DNA from: Planctomonas psychrotolerans
GTDB taxonomy: Bacteria > Actinomycetota > Actinomycetes > Actinomycetales > Microbacteriaceae
DNA length: 64,000 nt
NCBI RefSeq assembly: GCF_008642235.1
Contig: NZ_SJEV01000001.1
Location: 806,001-870,000, forward strand
Direction of reading: 5' to 3'
In this document: in pieces, positions 1-10,282 of the stretch
Position numbering within the stretch: position 1 is the stretch's first letter
How the letters are laid out: every line of letters starts with the position of its first letter
Made by a program: the position numbers and the translations under genes
Notes under the pieces: generated by a model
Told to the model about the DNA's origin: nothing
Seen by the model: the letters and a program-made list of their open reading frames with translations, nothing else
Databases searched by the model: none

Positions 1-49
1 CGGATCCGGAACCCGGTACCGGGGCGCGACGGAGTCCCCGCCCGGTCAC
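1..49 (-). CDS. TadG-like pilus assembly protein, N-terminus only (runs off the window)
   Basis: A GTG at 49 overlaps the TGA of the TadE-like gene as GTGA and opens a frame that stays open to the window edge (16 codons, beginning MTGRGLRRAP). In actinobacterial tad loci of the Rv3654c type the gene after TadE encodes a TadG/TadE-like secreted pseudopilin, so identity is inferred from position and coupling; too little protein is visible for a domain call. Confidence 0.45.
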   Translation of the reverse strand, partial: MTGRGLRRAPVPGSGS

Positions 50-519
50 GGGCCCGATCCCACTGCGCAGCTCGACGCCGACAGGTCCACCGGCAGGATG
101 CCGGCCGGGCCCTGCCACGCCCGCGTCGAGAGCTGCACGCAGACGATGTCGTCCCGGGAATCGATTCGCACCGCGACACGGTCGCCCGTTCGGGCGAGGT
201 AGTCCGTGGCGCGCGCCGAATCGCCGCGGGCCACGAGACGGGCCACGTCGGCGGCCGCGTCGAGAAGACGCACCTGCGCGCCGACCGTCGAGAACCCGGC
301 CAGGCAGAGCACGACGACCACGATCGCCGCAGGCAGTACCGCGGCGAACTCCGCCGTCACGCTCCCCGTGGCGCTGCCGTGGGCGACGGAGCTCCGCACC
401 CGTCGGATTCCGCGCGCGGTTCCGATTGCCCGCGCCTCTGCTTCACCGCCCTCCGCCGGGCCACCGGCCCCCCGTGCCGCATCGCCGCAGTCCCCTGCTG
501 CGCCGACCTTCCGACGCAC
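46..519 (-). CDS. TadE-like minor pseudopilin of the tad pilus
   Basis: 157 residues. A positively charged leader is followed around residues 50-72 by SATGSVTAEFAAVLPA and a hydrophobic stretch: the usual TadE arrangement with a Gly cleavage position and a Glu five residues on, then a membrane helix. The rest is a short extracytoplasmic domain with two cysteines. GTG start at 519 lies 4 nt after the pilin gene stop, with a GGGGTG-like ribosome site. The long basic N-terminus is unusual, so translation could start further in. Role: minor pseudopilin in type IVc (Flp) pilus assembly; family assignment from motif and operon position. Confidence 0.7.
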   Translation of the reverse strand: MRRKVGAAGDCGDAARGAGGPAEGGEAEARAIGTARGIRRVRSSVAHGSATGSVTAEFAAVLPAAIVVVVLCLAGFSTVGAQVRLLDAAADVARLVARGDSARATDYLARTGDRVAVRIDSRDDIVCVQLSTRAWQGPAGILPVDLSASSCAVGSGP

Positions 520-523
520 GCGA

Positions 524-829
524 TCACCCCGTGTAGGTCAACGCCTGCCGCACGAGGTCGGTGAGGATCTGCCGCACCTCGTCGCTCTGCATGATGGCTA
601 CGAGAACCCCGGCGAAGGCGACCGCCGCCATCGTGGCGATGGCGTACTCGGCCGTCGCCGCGCCGATCTCATCCGTGCCGTGTTCGCGGACTCGGAGTCG
701 TGCCATGCCCACCCGCGCCGCAGCGCGTCGTCGGAACCCTCTTCGCGGATGCGCCGGGTTCGGTGAGGGGGTCGGAATCGTCGGAACCGGTCGGGCCGGC
801 GAGGCGGTGCAGGGGGCGGTGCCGTTCAT
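524..829 (-). CDS. DUF4244 protein, probable Flp-type pilin
   Basis: 101 residues from ATG 829, which has an AAAGGA ribosome site 5 nt upstream. The last 55 residues hold the pilin signature EIGAATAEYAIATMAAVAF: Gly before the processing site, Glu at +5, then a single hydrophobic helix. This matches DUF4244, the small pilin of actinobacterial tad loci (Rv3656c type). The first 45 residues are Pro/Thr rich and longer than the usual leader; an internal ATG at 706 would give a 60-residue form nearer the usual family length. It lies between the tadB/C-like gene and TadE, as expected for the structural pilin. Confidence 0.75.
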   Translation of the reverse strand: MNGTAPCTASPARPVPTIPTPSPNPAHPRRGFRRRAAARVGMARLRVREHGTDEIGAATAEYAIATMAAVAFAGVLVAIMQSDEVRQILTDLVRQALTYTG

Positions 830-946
830 GGGCGTCCTTTCGTCGTTCGCGGCGGATCCGCGAGAGTGTGTTGCGGCGCGAGTGCAGCCAGTGTTCCGGG
901 TGCCGGTCATCGACGGGACCATCCGGAGCTCATCCGTGCCCCGGCC

Positions 947-2035
947 TCACGGAACGAGACCTGTGGACGACATGACGCTGATCAGGAGCGGCACCACACC
1001 GACCACCAGGAATGCCGGAAGTACGCAGATCCCGAGGGGCAGCATGAGCGCGGCCGAGGCCGTTTCCGCGTGCTGCCTGCCCTCGGTTCGAGCCGCGCGA
1101 CGCACCTGGTCCGCCTCACCTCGCAGCAGCCCGGCTGCGGGAATGCCGGCCCGTTCCGCGAGTGCCGCCACCTCGTCGATGGTCGCGGCGTCGTCGGCGA
1201 CCGCGGGCAGGAACCGGTCCCCGGCGGCGGTGACGCTCCGCCGCGCATCCGCGAGGGGCTGTCCGCCCGAGACCGCGATCGCGAGAAGGTCGAGGCCGAG
1301 ACCGGGAGCCGCCTCGCGAGGTGTTGCCGCGCGGATGAGGTGCCGGTTCCAGGCGCCGGCGGCCACCATCAGTGCTGCGCCGAGCAGAAGGCACCCGGAG
1401 CCGAGCGGCGTGGCGAAGAGCACGCGGAGGGTGTCGAAGCCGAGCACCGTACCGAACAGGATCCCCACCGCCGGGAGCGCCAGCACCATGCGGGCGGTGG
1501 CGACGGGGCCGGCGAGCGCCACGGCGAGGTCCCGCTCGATCTGCGCGACCGACCGGAATGAATCGGCGAGGGCGGTGAGGCTGCGCGCCAGCGGCGCACC
1601 CGACTTCGTCGCCACGGCCCACGCCACGGCGAGCGCGCTCCACGCGCTCCGTACCCGCGGAGGGCAGTGCTGTGCCGCGTCGTGCATGGCGTCGGCGATC
1701 GATGCGCCCTCAGCGGTCGCATCGGCCACTCGGCGCACCACCTCCGCCGTCGACACCGTCCGCTGCCGAGCGGAGCGCGTGCTCCACCACCCACCGCCCG
1801 TATCGCCACCGCCCGTATCGCCGCCGCCCGCTCCTATGCGGGACGGGATTGACGGAGGCACGACGACACCCGGATCCGTCTGGACCGGGACGGCCGCCGC
1901 ACTGAGGTGGTGCCACGCGGATGCGGGCGGCACTCCCGCCCCGAGCAGCACCGCGAGCCGGTCCGCCACCGCGGCCACCTCCTCGAGGGGATAGGCGGGC
2001 TCCTCGGCGGACGGTCGCCGACGGAGCGATCTCAT
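947..2035 (-). CDS. TadB/TadC-type pilus assembly membrane protein (fusion-like)
   Basis: 362 residues with two type II secretion F-like segments (about 100-185 and 235-360), each with amphipathic helices; hydrophobic segments sit near 190-215, 220-245 and 330-358. It would be the inner-membrane platform that works with the TadA ATPase. Mycobacteria use two separate proteins (TadB, TadC); here one frame seems to cover both. A low-complexity GGGDTGGGDTGGG insert lies near residues 69-82, encoded by a short tandem DNA repeat. ATG 2035 overlaps the tadA stop as ATGA, so translation is probably coupled. Confidence 0.75.
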   Translation of the reverse strand: MRSLRRRPSAEEPAYPLEEVAAVADRLAVLLGAGVPPASAWHHLSAAAVPVQTDPGVVVPPSIPSRIGAGGGDTGGGDTGGGWWSTRSARQRTVSTAEVVRRVADATAEGASIADAMHDAAQHCPPRVRSAWSALAVAWAVATKSGAPLARSLTALADSFRSVAQIERDLAVALAGPVATARMVLALPAVGILFGTVLGFDTLRVLFATPLGSGCLLLGAALMVAAGAWNRHLIRAATPREAAPGLGLDLLAIAVSGGQPLADARRSVTAAGDRFLPAVADDAATIDEVAALAERAGIPAAGLLRGEADQVRRAARTEGRQHAETASAALMLPLGICVLPAFLVVGVVPLLISVMSSTGLVP

Positions 2036-3282
2036 CGCGGGCCCGTGGGCTTTCCGACGTCGACGCGGTCGGCGACCGGGGCAGGACGTAGTCGCTCGAC
2101 GCGCAGGCGATCGCGTGCGTCCGTCCTGAGCGTGCCGAGCCCCGCCACGCGACGGGCTGGACCGGAACGCGAGAGATGCACGACGAGACCGATCGCGCTC
2201 ACGGCCTGGCTGGCCAGGGCCTCGGGGCTGAGCCCCGCCCTAGCACCGAGCGCTTCGAGGCGAGCGGGCACGTCGTCGACCGAGTTGGCGTGCAGGGTGC
2301 CCGCACCACCGTCGTGCCCCGTGTTCAGTGCGGCGAGGAGATCGCGAACCTCCGGCCCCCGGCACTCCCCCACCACGAGGCGATCGGGACGCATGCGCAG
2401 CGCCTCCCGCACGAGGCGGTCGAGCGGGACCGAGCCGGCGCCCTCCAGATTGGGTTGGCGTGCCTCCAGCGACACCACGTGCGGGTGCCGCACGCGGAGC
2501 TCGGCCACGTCCTCCACCGTGACGATGCGCTCGATCGGAGGGGCGGTCGCCAGCAGGGCGGACAGCAGTGTGGTCTTTCCGCTGCCCGCCGCACCCGTGA
2601 TCAGCAGGTTGGTGCGGGCGGTGACCGCCGACGTCAGGTCGGTGAGGGTGGTGCCCGGGAACATCCCGGCAGCGTGCAGCTCGGTCAGGGACGGGGCGTG
2701 CACCCGCGGCAGGCGGATGGAGACGAGCGTTCCGCGCGGTGACACGGGCGGGAGCACCACGTGCACCCGGATGCCCTCGCCGATGCGCACGTCGACGCAC
2801 GGATTCGCCTCGTCGACATGGCGACCACCCGTGGCGACGAGCCGGGTGGCGAACGCTCGCAGGGTCTCCTCGTTCCGGCACACGACGGTGGACTCGCGGA
2901 CGAGCCCGCCTCCCCGATCCACCCACGTCTCCCCCGATCCGTTCAGGAGGATGTCGGTGATGTCGGGTTCGGCGACGAGGTGGGCGAGCGGCCCGAATGC
3001 CGCGGCGGCCCTCCGCGGCCGTGCGGCGGGCGCTGCCCCGAGCCCCGGCCCTGTCCCCGCCGCTGTCGCTGTCCCTGGCGCACTGGCGTGCCCGGTGCTC
3101 TCGCGGGGGCGGACACCGGACGGGAGGCCGGGCGACGGGAGGGGGACCGTGGTGCGCAGCCCGGCCGCATTCCGCCGTCGGGCGACGAACGGCTCCACGG
3201 CCCGGTGCCGCGGATCGGGCGCAGGCGGCGGGCTGTCGGACGGCCGCAGTAGCGACCGGGACTCCGGTGACGACGTTCCCAT
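2032..3282 (-). CDS. tadA: TadA/CpaF-family pilus assembly ATPase
   Basis: 416 residues. The N-terminal 75 residues are Pro/Arg rich. The ATPase then shows LVAEPDITDILLNG, the Walker A GAAGSGKTT, a Walker B-like RPDRLVVGECRG with the conserved Glu, and GHDGGAGTLHANS, all diagnostic of the VirB11-like secretion ATPases called TadA or CpaF in tad loci. It powers assembly of type IVc pili at the cytoplasmic membrane. The start is placed at ATG 3282 because the upstream extension overlaps the 6C RNA terminator and looks non-coding; no strong ribosome site is visible. Confidence 0.85.
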   Translation of the reverse strand: MGTSSPESRSLLRPSDSPPPAPDPRHRAVEPFVARRRNAAGLRTTVPLPSPGLPSGVRPRESTGHASAPGTATAAGTGPGLGAAPAARPRRAAAAFGPLAHLVAEPDITDILLNGSGETWVDRGGGLVRESTVVCRNEETLRAFATRLVATGGRHVDEANPCVDVRIGEGIRVHVVLPPVSPRGTLVSIRLPRVHAPSLTELHAAGMFPGTTLTDLTSAVTARTNLLITGAAGSGKTTLLSALLATAPPIERIVTVEDVAELRVRHPHVVSLEARQPNLEGAGSVPLDRLVREALRMRPDRLVVGECRGPEVRDLLAALNTGHDGGAGTLHANSVDDVPARLEALGARAGLSPEALASQAVSAIGLVVHLSRSGPARRVAGLGTLRTDARDRLRVERLRPAPVADRVDVGKPTGPR

Positions 3283-3413
3283 GCGGGCACCGTAGCGACG
3301 GCCGCGGCGCGGCCTCCGCGGTACTTCCCGACCCGGGATAACCCGTACGGCCGAGCCTCCCGGGAGAACGGGAGGACGGGAGAAACCCGCCTCGCCAAGC
3401 CGTTCGGTCGGGG

Positions 3414-3511
3414 AAAAAAGAGGGGCGGCACCTATTGGGGGGAACAGGTGCCGCCACGCAACGCCGGATTGGGGGGAATCACATGCGTTGCAGTCGGCCT
3501 TTCGGCTGACG
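3414..3511 (-). ncRNA. 6C small RNA
   Basis: On the minus strand two adjacent stem-loops each display six C in the loop: arms 3485-3491/3458-3464 (7 bp) with CCCCCC opposite 3471-3476, and arms 3446-3455/3424-3433 (10 bp) with CCCCCC opposite 3437-3442. The second is followed by a T6 tract (3414-3419), as in an intrinsic terminator. A third small hairpin (3493-3499/3504-3510) precedes them. This is the defining architecture of the actinobacterial 6C RNA (B11 of M. tuberculosis, about 93 nt; here about 98). In mycobacteria the 6C gene also lies at the tad/Rv3660c locus, so the position agrees. In mycobacteria it is reported to affect expression of several mRNAs through its C-rich loops. Confidence 0.88.
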
Positions 3512-3517
3512 TATGAA

Positions 3518-3546
3518 AGTGTACCCCCCGGGGCAGCCCCGACCAA
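3518..3546 (-). promoter_or_regulatory. Promoter of the 6C RNA
   Basis: Minus-strand -35 TTGGTC (3541-3546), exactly 17 bp spacer, -10 TACACT (3518-3523); predicted start near 3511, just before the first hairpin. The same -10 hexamer precedes the SRP RNA in this window. Confidence 0.65.
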
Positions 3547-3715
3547 GGGTCAATCCGTGCGTTCACATCAACTTTTCATACTGGACGCGGGGGTCGCGGG
3601 AGCAGGCGGAACCGCCGTGACCGACGGCGCCCCGTGCCCGCTCCGGTGAGTGCCGCGCGAGCCGTCGCGAACTCGGAACAGGCGACGCGATAGCGTAGAT
3701 GCGGAGAGGATGACG

Positions 3716-5758
<2,043 letters not shown>

Positions 5759-5764
<6 letters not shown>

Positions 5765-5775
5765 CCCTCCTACTC
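5759..5775. terminator. Small bidirectional hairpin holding both stop codons of acs and ridA
   Basis: GAGTAG (5759-5764) and CTACTC (5770-5775) form a 6-bp stem with a 5-nt loop. The acs stop TAG and the ridA stop (TAG on the other strand) are both inside the stem. No T-tract, so terminator function is inferred. Confidence 0.45.
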
Positions 5776-6240
5776 GAAGGCGAGCACGACCTCGACCTCG
5801 ACGGGCGCGTCGAGCGGCAGCACCGCGACGCCGACGGCGCTGCGCGCGTGCACGCCCCGGTCGCCGAAGATGTCGCCCAGGGTCGTCGACGCGCCGTTGA
5901 TCACGCCGGGCTGACCGGTGAAGGCGGGGTCGGATGCGACGAAGCCGGTCACCTTCACAATGCGGGTGACCCGGTCGAGGTCACCGAGCACCGACTGCAC
6001 GGCGGCGAGCGCGTTCAGAATGCTCAGCCGGGCGTAGCCGGTGGCCCGGTCGGCGGCGACGAGACCGTCCCCTTCGCCGACCTTGCCCGTTTCCGGCAGC
6101 GCGCCGTCGACGAACGGCAGCTGTCCCGACGTGTAGACGTGGTTGCCGTCGATGACCGCCGGCACGTAGGCCGCCACGGGAGCGGCGACCTCGGGCAGGG
6201 TTATGCCGAGTTCGGCGAGACGATCGGTGACGCGCCCCAT
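5770..6240 (-). CDS. RidA family (YjgF/YER057c/UK114) enamine/imine deaminase
   Basis: 156 residues, a standard length. The fold signature is present: VYTSGQLPFVDG, then LSILNALAAVQSVLGDLDRVTRIVKVTGFVAS and the C-terminal PVEVEVVLAFE. RidA proteins hydrolyse reactive enamine/imine intermediates from PLP enzymes. The canonical arginine near the C-terminus of the RidA subgroup is not obvious (HARSAVGVAVLPLDAPVE contains an Arg that may fill it), so the exact subfamily is uncertain. Its ATG (6240) shares one base with the TGA of the small upstream gene (TGATG), indicating coupled translation. Confidence 0.85.
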   Translation of the reverse strand: MGRVTDRLAELGITLPEVAAPVAAYVPAVIDGNHVYTSGQLPFVDGALPETGKVGEGDGLVAADRATGYARLSILNALAAVQSVLGDLDRVTRIVKVTGFVASDPAFTGQPGVINGASTTLGDIFGDRGVHARSAVGVAVLPLDAPVEVEVVLAFE

Positions 6241-6416
6241 CAGACCGAACCCGCCGCGACGGGACGCTTGAGGTAGGCGACGAGCCCGCCCTCCGGACCC
6301 GTGACCACCTGGACGAGCTCCCACCCCTCGGATCCCCAGTTGTTCAGGATCGCCGCGGTGTTGTGGATCATGAGCGGGGTGGTGAGGTATTCCCAGGTCT
6401 GGCGGCCTTCTGGCAC
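6240..6416 (-). CDS. Small DUF4177-like protein (58 residues)
   Basis: A short frame with an excellent AAGGAG ribosome site 5 nt before GTG 6416. The product reads MPEGRQTWEYLTTPLM..., then NNWGSEGWELVQVV and ends LKRPVAAGSV. The WEY...GWELV pattern is typical of DUF4177, small proteins of unknown function often found directly upstream of ridA in actinobacteria. The stop overlaps the ridA start (TGATG). Function unknown; co-translation suggests a link with RidA. Confidence 0.75.
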   Translation of the reverse strand: MPEGRQTWEYLTTPLMIHNTAAILNNWGSEGWELVQVVTGPEGGLVAYLKRPVAAGSV

Positions 6417-6531
6417 GGTGGCTCCTTCGAATCGTGAACGGTGGGTCGAACGGGGGCCCGGCTCTCCCGGCAGGCGAGTGGCACCCGGCGTGGCGGGGGC
6501 GGATTTCCAGTTTGGTGAAGTAGGCGTCCCG

Positions 6532-6537
6532 TACTCT
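6532..6537 (+). promoter_or_regulatory. -10 box of a probable leaderless ponA transcript
   Basis: TACTCT is followed by 7 nt and then the ATG of the PBP gene, so transcription would begin at or next to the start codon. There is no Shine-Dalgarno sequence. The -35 region is weak. Confidence 0.5.
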
Positions 6538-6544
6538 TGATCAT

Positions 6545-9049
6545 ATGTCTGCCCAAAATAATGCGCCTCGCAGTGCGCTCGCCGCCGGTCTCGGCCTCAT
6601 CGGCATGAGCGCGGTAGCCGGCCTCCTGGTCACCGCCATGGTCACCCCCGCTATCGCCGTGACCGGCATGGCGGCGAAGAACACCATCGGCGTGTTCGAG
6701 AACCTCCCCGACTACCTCGAGATCGAGAACCTCGCCGAGGGCACGGAACTGTACGCGACGCAGGGTGGACAGCCCGTCAAGTTCGCCGAATTCTTCGACC
6801 AGAACCGCGAAGAGGTGCCGTGGGAAGCCGTGTCGCAGTTCGCGAAGGATGCGGCCATCGCCACGGAGGACCCGCGCTTCTACGAGCACGGCGGCGTCGA
6901 CGTCCTCTCCGCAGCCCGAGCCGTGGTGCAGAACGCGGCGAGCGGACAGACCGAGAGCGGCGCCTCGACCATCACCATGCAGTACGTGAAGAACGTGCTC
7001 GTGCAGCAGGCCGAGCAGCTGAAGACCACCGACCCCGAAGCGGGCGAGAAGGCCTTCATCGCCGCCACCGAGACGAACATCGGCCGCAAGCTCAAAGAGA
7101 TGCGCATGGCCATCGGGGTCGAGAAGAAGTACGACAAGGACACGATCCTGCTCGGGTACCTCAACATCGCCGGCTTCGGCGGAACCGTCTACGGCATCGA
7201 GGCCGCGGCCCAGTACTACTACAGCGTGAGCGCGGCCGACCTGTCGCTCGCTCAGGCGGCCAGTCTCGTCGCCACGGTGAACAACCCGAACAACCTGCGG
7301 ATCGACATCCCCGAGAACATCCCCGCCAACCAGGCGCGGCGCGACCTCATCCTGGGCGACATGCTCGAGGAGAAGAAGATCGACCAGGCGCAGTACGACG
7401 AGGCCATCGCCACACCGGTCACGCCCGCGATCAAGCCGGTGCAGAGCGGATGCGTCAACTCGGCCGCCCCCTACTTCTGCGACTACGTCAAGTTCATCAT
7501 CCAACAGGACCCCGCCTTCGGCGGCGACGCAGCAGCACGCAACTCGCTGCTCACCCGGGGCGGCCTCGAGGTGTACACCACCCTGAACCTCGACCTGCAG
7601 GGCGTCGCCTCCGAGGCCATGGTGAACGCCGTGCCGGCATCGGTGACGTGGGCCGATCTCGGCGCCGCCGCCGTCTCGGTGGAGGCAGGCACCGGCCGGG
7701 TCATCTCCATGGTGCAGAACACGGCCTACGGCAACGCCGTCGACACCCCTGGCGTCACGAGCATCAACTTCAACACCGACTACAACTACGGCGGATCCGA
7801 GGGTTTCACCGTGGGGTCGACGTACAAGACGTTCACGCTGCTGGAGTGGCTCAAGCAGGGTCACTCCCTGAATGAGACGGTCCGCGCGTCCAAGGCGACC
7901 TGGAATGCGAAGGACTTCACCAACTCCTGCGGCGGCAACATTCAGAAGCCGTACGTCGTGAAGAACGACACCGGCAGCACCGGACCGAACCTCAGCGCCC
8001 TGGTTGCCACCCGCCAGTCGGTGAACACCGGTTTCGTCGCGATGGCGGCCGAGCTCGACCTGTGCGACATCAAGCAGACCGCGCTGGACATGGGCATCCA
8101 CCAGGCCGTTGCCGATCGGGAGCTGCAGATGAACGTGAGTGACGTGCTCGGCTCCGGTGGAAACAACATCGCGCCGCTCACCATGGCCACAGCGTTCGCG
8201 GGCATCGCGAGCGGCGGCAAGGTGTGCAGCCCGATCGCCATCGACCGCGTCGTTCTTGCCGATGGCTCGGAGCTTCAGGCGCCGGCGAGCACCTGCAACC
8301 AGGGCGTCCAGCCCGAGGTCGCCAACACGGCCGCCTACGCCCTGCAGCAGGTCGTGACCAACGGAACCGGAACGCGGTCGAACCCGCGTGACGGCATCGA
8401 CCTCATGGGCAAGACCGGCACCACCGACAACTCGAAGGACACCTGGTTCGTCGGCTCCACCACCAAGGCCGCGACCGCGGTGTGGGTCGGCAACGTGCTC
8501 GGTGAGGTCAGCATGCGGCGCAACGGACTCGCTAACGCCCGGCACGACGTGTTCCGCCCCATTCAGACCGCCATCAACAACGTGTACGGCGGGGACGACT
8601 TCCCCGGCCCGAGCCGCACGCTCACCCGCTCGACCCGCATCAGTGTGCCCGACCTCGCCGGTCGCTCGGCCGCCGAGGCCGAGCGCCTTCTCACCGGTGT
8701 GGGTCTCATCTACGCCGACGGCGGGGCGCAGAACTCGTCGGTGCGAGAGGGCCTCGTGTCGGCGACCAACCCGGGCCCGGGTGCGAGCGTCGCGCGGAAC
8801 TCCACCATCACCGTCTACACGAGCAACGGCCTCGCGGTCGGTGTGCCCGATGTCACCGGTCAAGAGGAAGCGGACGCCCGGGCGGCTCTCGAGGAGCTGG
8901 GCTTCCGGGTGAACGTGACGCGCGAGGACACCACGGACGAGAACCTCGTCGATCGCGTCGTGCGGACGGACCCGGCGGCGGGCATCCTCCGGAACCCGGC
9001 GTCCGGCCCGATCACCCTGGTGCTGGGCCGCGCCGTCGAGTCCGACTAG
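6545..9049 (+). CDS. ponA: Class A penicillin-binding protein with PASTA domains
   Basis: 834 residues. One N-terminal membrane segment (about 8-40). GT51 glycosyltransferase with the catalytic-Glu motif EDPRFYEHGGVD (near residue 113) and SGASTITMQYVKN. The transpeptidase follows with SxxK (STYK in GSTYKTF, about 424), SxN (SVN, about 497) and KTGT (MGKTGTTD, about 622). Two PASTA repeats end the protein (about 700-765 and 768-834). It polymerises and cross-links peptidoglycan at the outer face of the membrane; PASTA domains usually bind muropeptides. The next gene starts inside its stop codon (TAGTG). Confidence 0.95.
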   Translation: MSAQNNAPRSALAAGLGLIGMSAVAGLLVTAMVTPAIAVTGMAAKNTIGVFENLPDYLEIENLAEGTELYATQGGQPVKFAEFFDQNREEVPWEAVSQFAKDAAIATEDPRFYEHGGVDVLSAARAVVQNAASGQTESGASTITMQYVKNVLVQQAEQLKTTDPEAGEKAFIAATETNIGRKLKEMRMAIGVEKKYDKDTILLGYLNIAGFGGTVYGIEAAAQYYYSVSAADLSLAQAASLVATVNNPNNLRIDIPENIPANQARRDLILGDMLEEKKIDQAQYDEAIATPVTPAIKPVQSGCVNSAAPYFCDYVKFIIQQDPAFGGDAAARNSLLTRGGLEVYTTLNLDLQGVASEAMVNAVPASVTWADLGAAAVSVEAGTGRVISMVQNTAYGNAVDTPGVTSINFNTDYNYGGSEGFTVGSTYKTFTLLEWLKQGHSLNETVRASKATWNAKDFTNSCGGNIQKPYVVKNDTGSTGPNLSALVATRQSVNTGFVAMAAELDLCDIKQTALDMGIHQAVADRELQMNVSDVLGSGGNNIAPLTMATAFAGIASGGKVCSPIAIDRVVLADGSELQAPASTCNQGVQPEVANTAAYALQQVVTNGTGTRSNPRDGIDLMGKTGTTDNSKDTWFVGSTTKAATAVWVGNVLGEVSMRRNGLANARHDVFRPIQTAINNVYGGDDFPGPSRTLTRSTRISVPDLAGRSAAEAERLLTGVGLIYADGGAQNSSVREGLVSATNPGPGASVARNSTITVYTSNGLAVGVPDVTGQEEADARAALEELGFRVNVTREDTTDENLVDRVVRTDPAAGILRNPASGPITLVLGRAVESD

Positions 9050-10032
9050 TGTCGCGCGCCGCATCCATCGCCCGCGTCGGCGGGACCGTTCTCGGGTCGA
9101 TCACGGCCCTCGGCGCGGTCTCCGGATCACTGGCCTTCGCCTACGGCGCCCTGGTCGAGCGCAACAGGTTCACGGTGCGCCGCGTCACCATGCCGGTGCT
9201 GCCCGCAGGGTCCGAACCGATCCGGGTCCTGCACATCTCGGACATGCACATGGCACCGTGGCAGAAGCGCAAGCAGGAATGGATCCGGTCGCTGGCCGAT
9301 CTCCGCCCTGACCTGATCGTCGACACCGGGGACAACACCGGGCACGCACGGGGCATCGAGGGTGTGGAACGCGCCCTCGAACCGTTCGCCGGCGTCGCCG
9401 GCGTGTTCGTGCACGGGTCGAACGACTACTACGGTCCCGTCGCCAAGAACCCGCTCCGATACTTCCGGGCACCGACGCACCGCACGGAACGGGCCCCGGA
9501 TCTCGACATCGCGCGACTGGAGAGCCTGTTCGCACGCTACGGCTGGCTGGATCTCAACAACGCCGTCGGAGCGCTCGAACTGAAGGGGACCCACCTCGAG
9601 TTCTTCGGCGTGAACGACGCCCACCGCGACTTCGACCGTCCCGAACGGATCCCGCGCGCCCTGGACGATCTGCGGGAGAACGATGAACTCTACGACGCAC
9701 TGCCCGAGAACGACGAGGAGCGCAGCGTCGTCACCATCGGCGTCACCCACGCGCCCTACCAGCGCGTGCTCAACTCGTTCGTCACGCACGGGGCGATCGC
9801 CATCTTCGCCGGCCACACCCACGGCGGGCAGGTGTGCGTGCCCGGCTATGGTGCGCTGGTCACCAACTGCGACATCCCGCGCCGCCAGGTGAGCGGACTC
9901 AGCATCTGGACCCACGCCCTCAGCGCCGCCTACCTCAACGTGTCGGCGGGCCTCGGCACATCGATCTACGCGCCGGTGCGGTTCGCCTGCCGCCCAGAGG
10001 CGACGCTCGTCACCCTCACCGCGCTGTCCTGA
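9049..10032 (+). CDS. Membrane-anchored calcineurin-like metallophosphoesterase
   Basis: 327 residues. A hydrophobic N-terminal anchor (about 10-33) precedes the metallophosphoesterase core, with the metal-binding motifs SDMH, DTGDN, GSNDYY (in place of GNHD) and GHTHGGQ. The substrate is not predictable. The GTG start at 9049 shares its first base with the ponA stop, so the two are translationally coupled; this PBP-phosphoesterase pairing is common in actinobacteria and suggests a cell-envelope role (inference). Confidence 0.85.
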   Translation: MSRAASIARVGGTVLGSITALGAVSGSLAFAYGALVERNRFTVRRVTMPVLPAGSEPIRVLHISDMHMAPWQKRKQEWIRSLADLRPDLIVDTGDNTGHARGIEGVERALEPFAGVAGVFVHGSNDYYGPVAKNPLRYFRAPTHRTERAPDLDIARLESLFARYGWLDLNNAVGALELKGTHLEFFGVNDAHRDFDRPERIPRALDDLRENDELYDALPENDEERSVVTIGVTHAPYQRVLNSFVTHGAIAIFAGHTHGGQVCVPGYGALVTNCDIPRRQVSGLSIWTHALSAAYLNVSAGLGTSIYAPVRFACRPEATLVTLTALS

Positions 10033-10094
10033 CGCGGCGGTACGAAGATGCCCGAACCATCGGGTATCCTGATCTAGGCTCCTCGTGAGCTGAT

Positions 10095-10168
<74 letters not shown>

Positions 10169-10212
10169 CGCGATCGGTTCAATTATCCGACTCGGATGAT
10201 CAACCACAGGCA

Positions 10213-10239
10213 AAGGCCCCCTCTCTTCGAGGGGGCCTT
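10213..10239 (+). terminator. Intrinsic terminator after tRNA-Pro
   Basis: Eleven-bp perfect stem AAGGCCCCCTC / GAGGGGGCCTT with a 5-nt loop, ending in TTCGTC. It lies 44 nt past the tRNA end. Confidence 0.75.
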
Positions 10240-10282
10240 CGTCATGCGCAGGACGCGCAGGCTGGTTCAGTACGGTGTTCCC

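Noticed and set aside
6368-9064. 898-codon minus-strand frame opposite ponA
   Set aside because: Antisense shadow of a fully motif-supported PBP; no domains, Val/Gly/Arg-rich composition.
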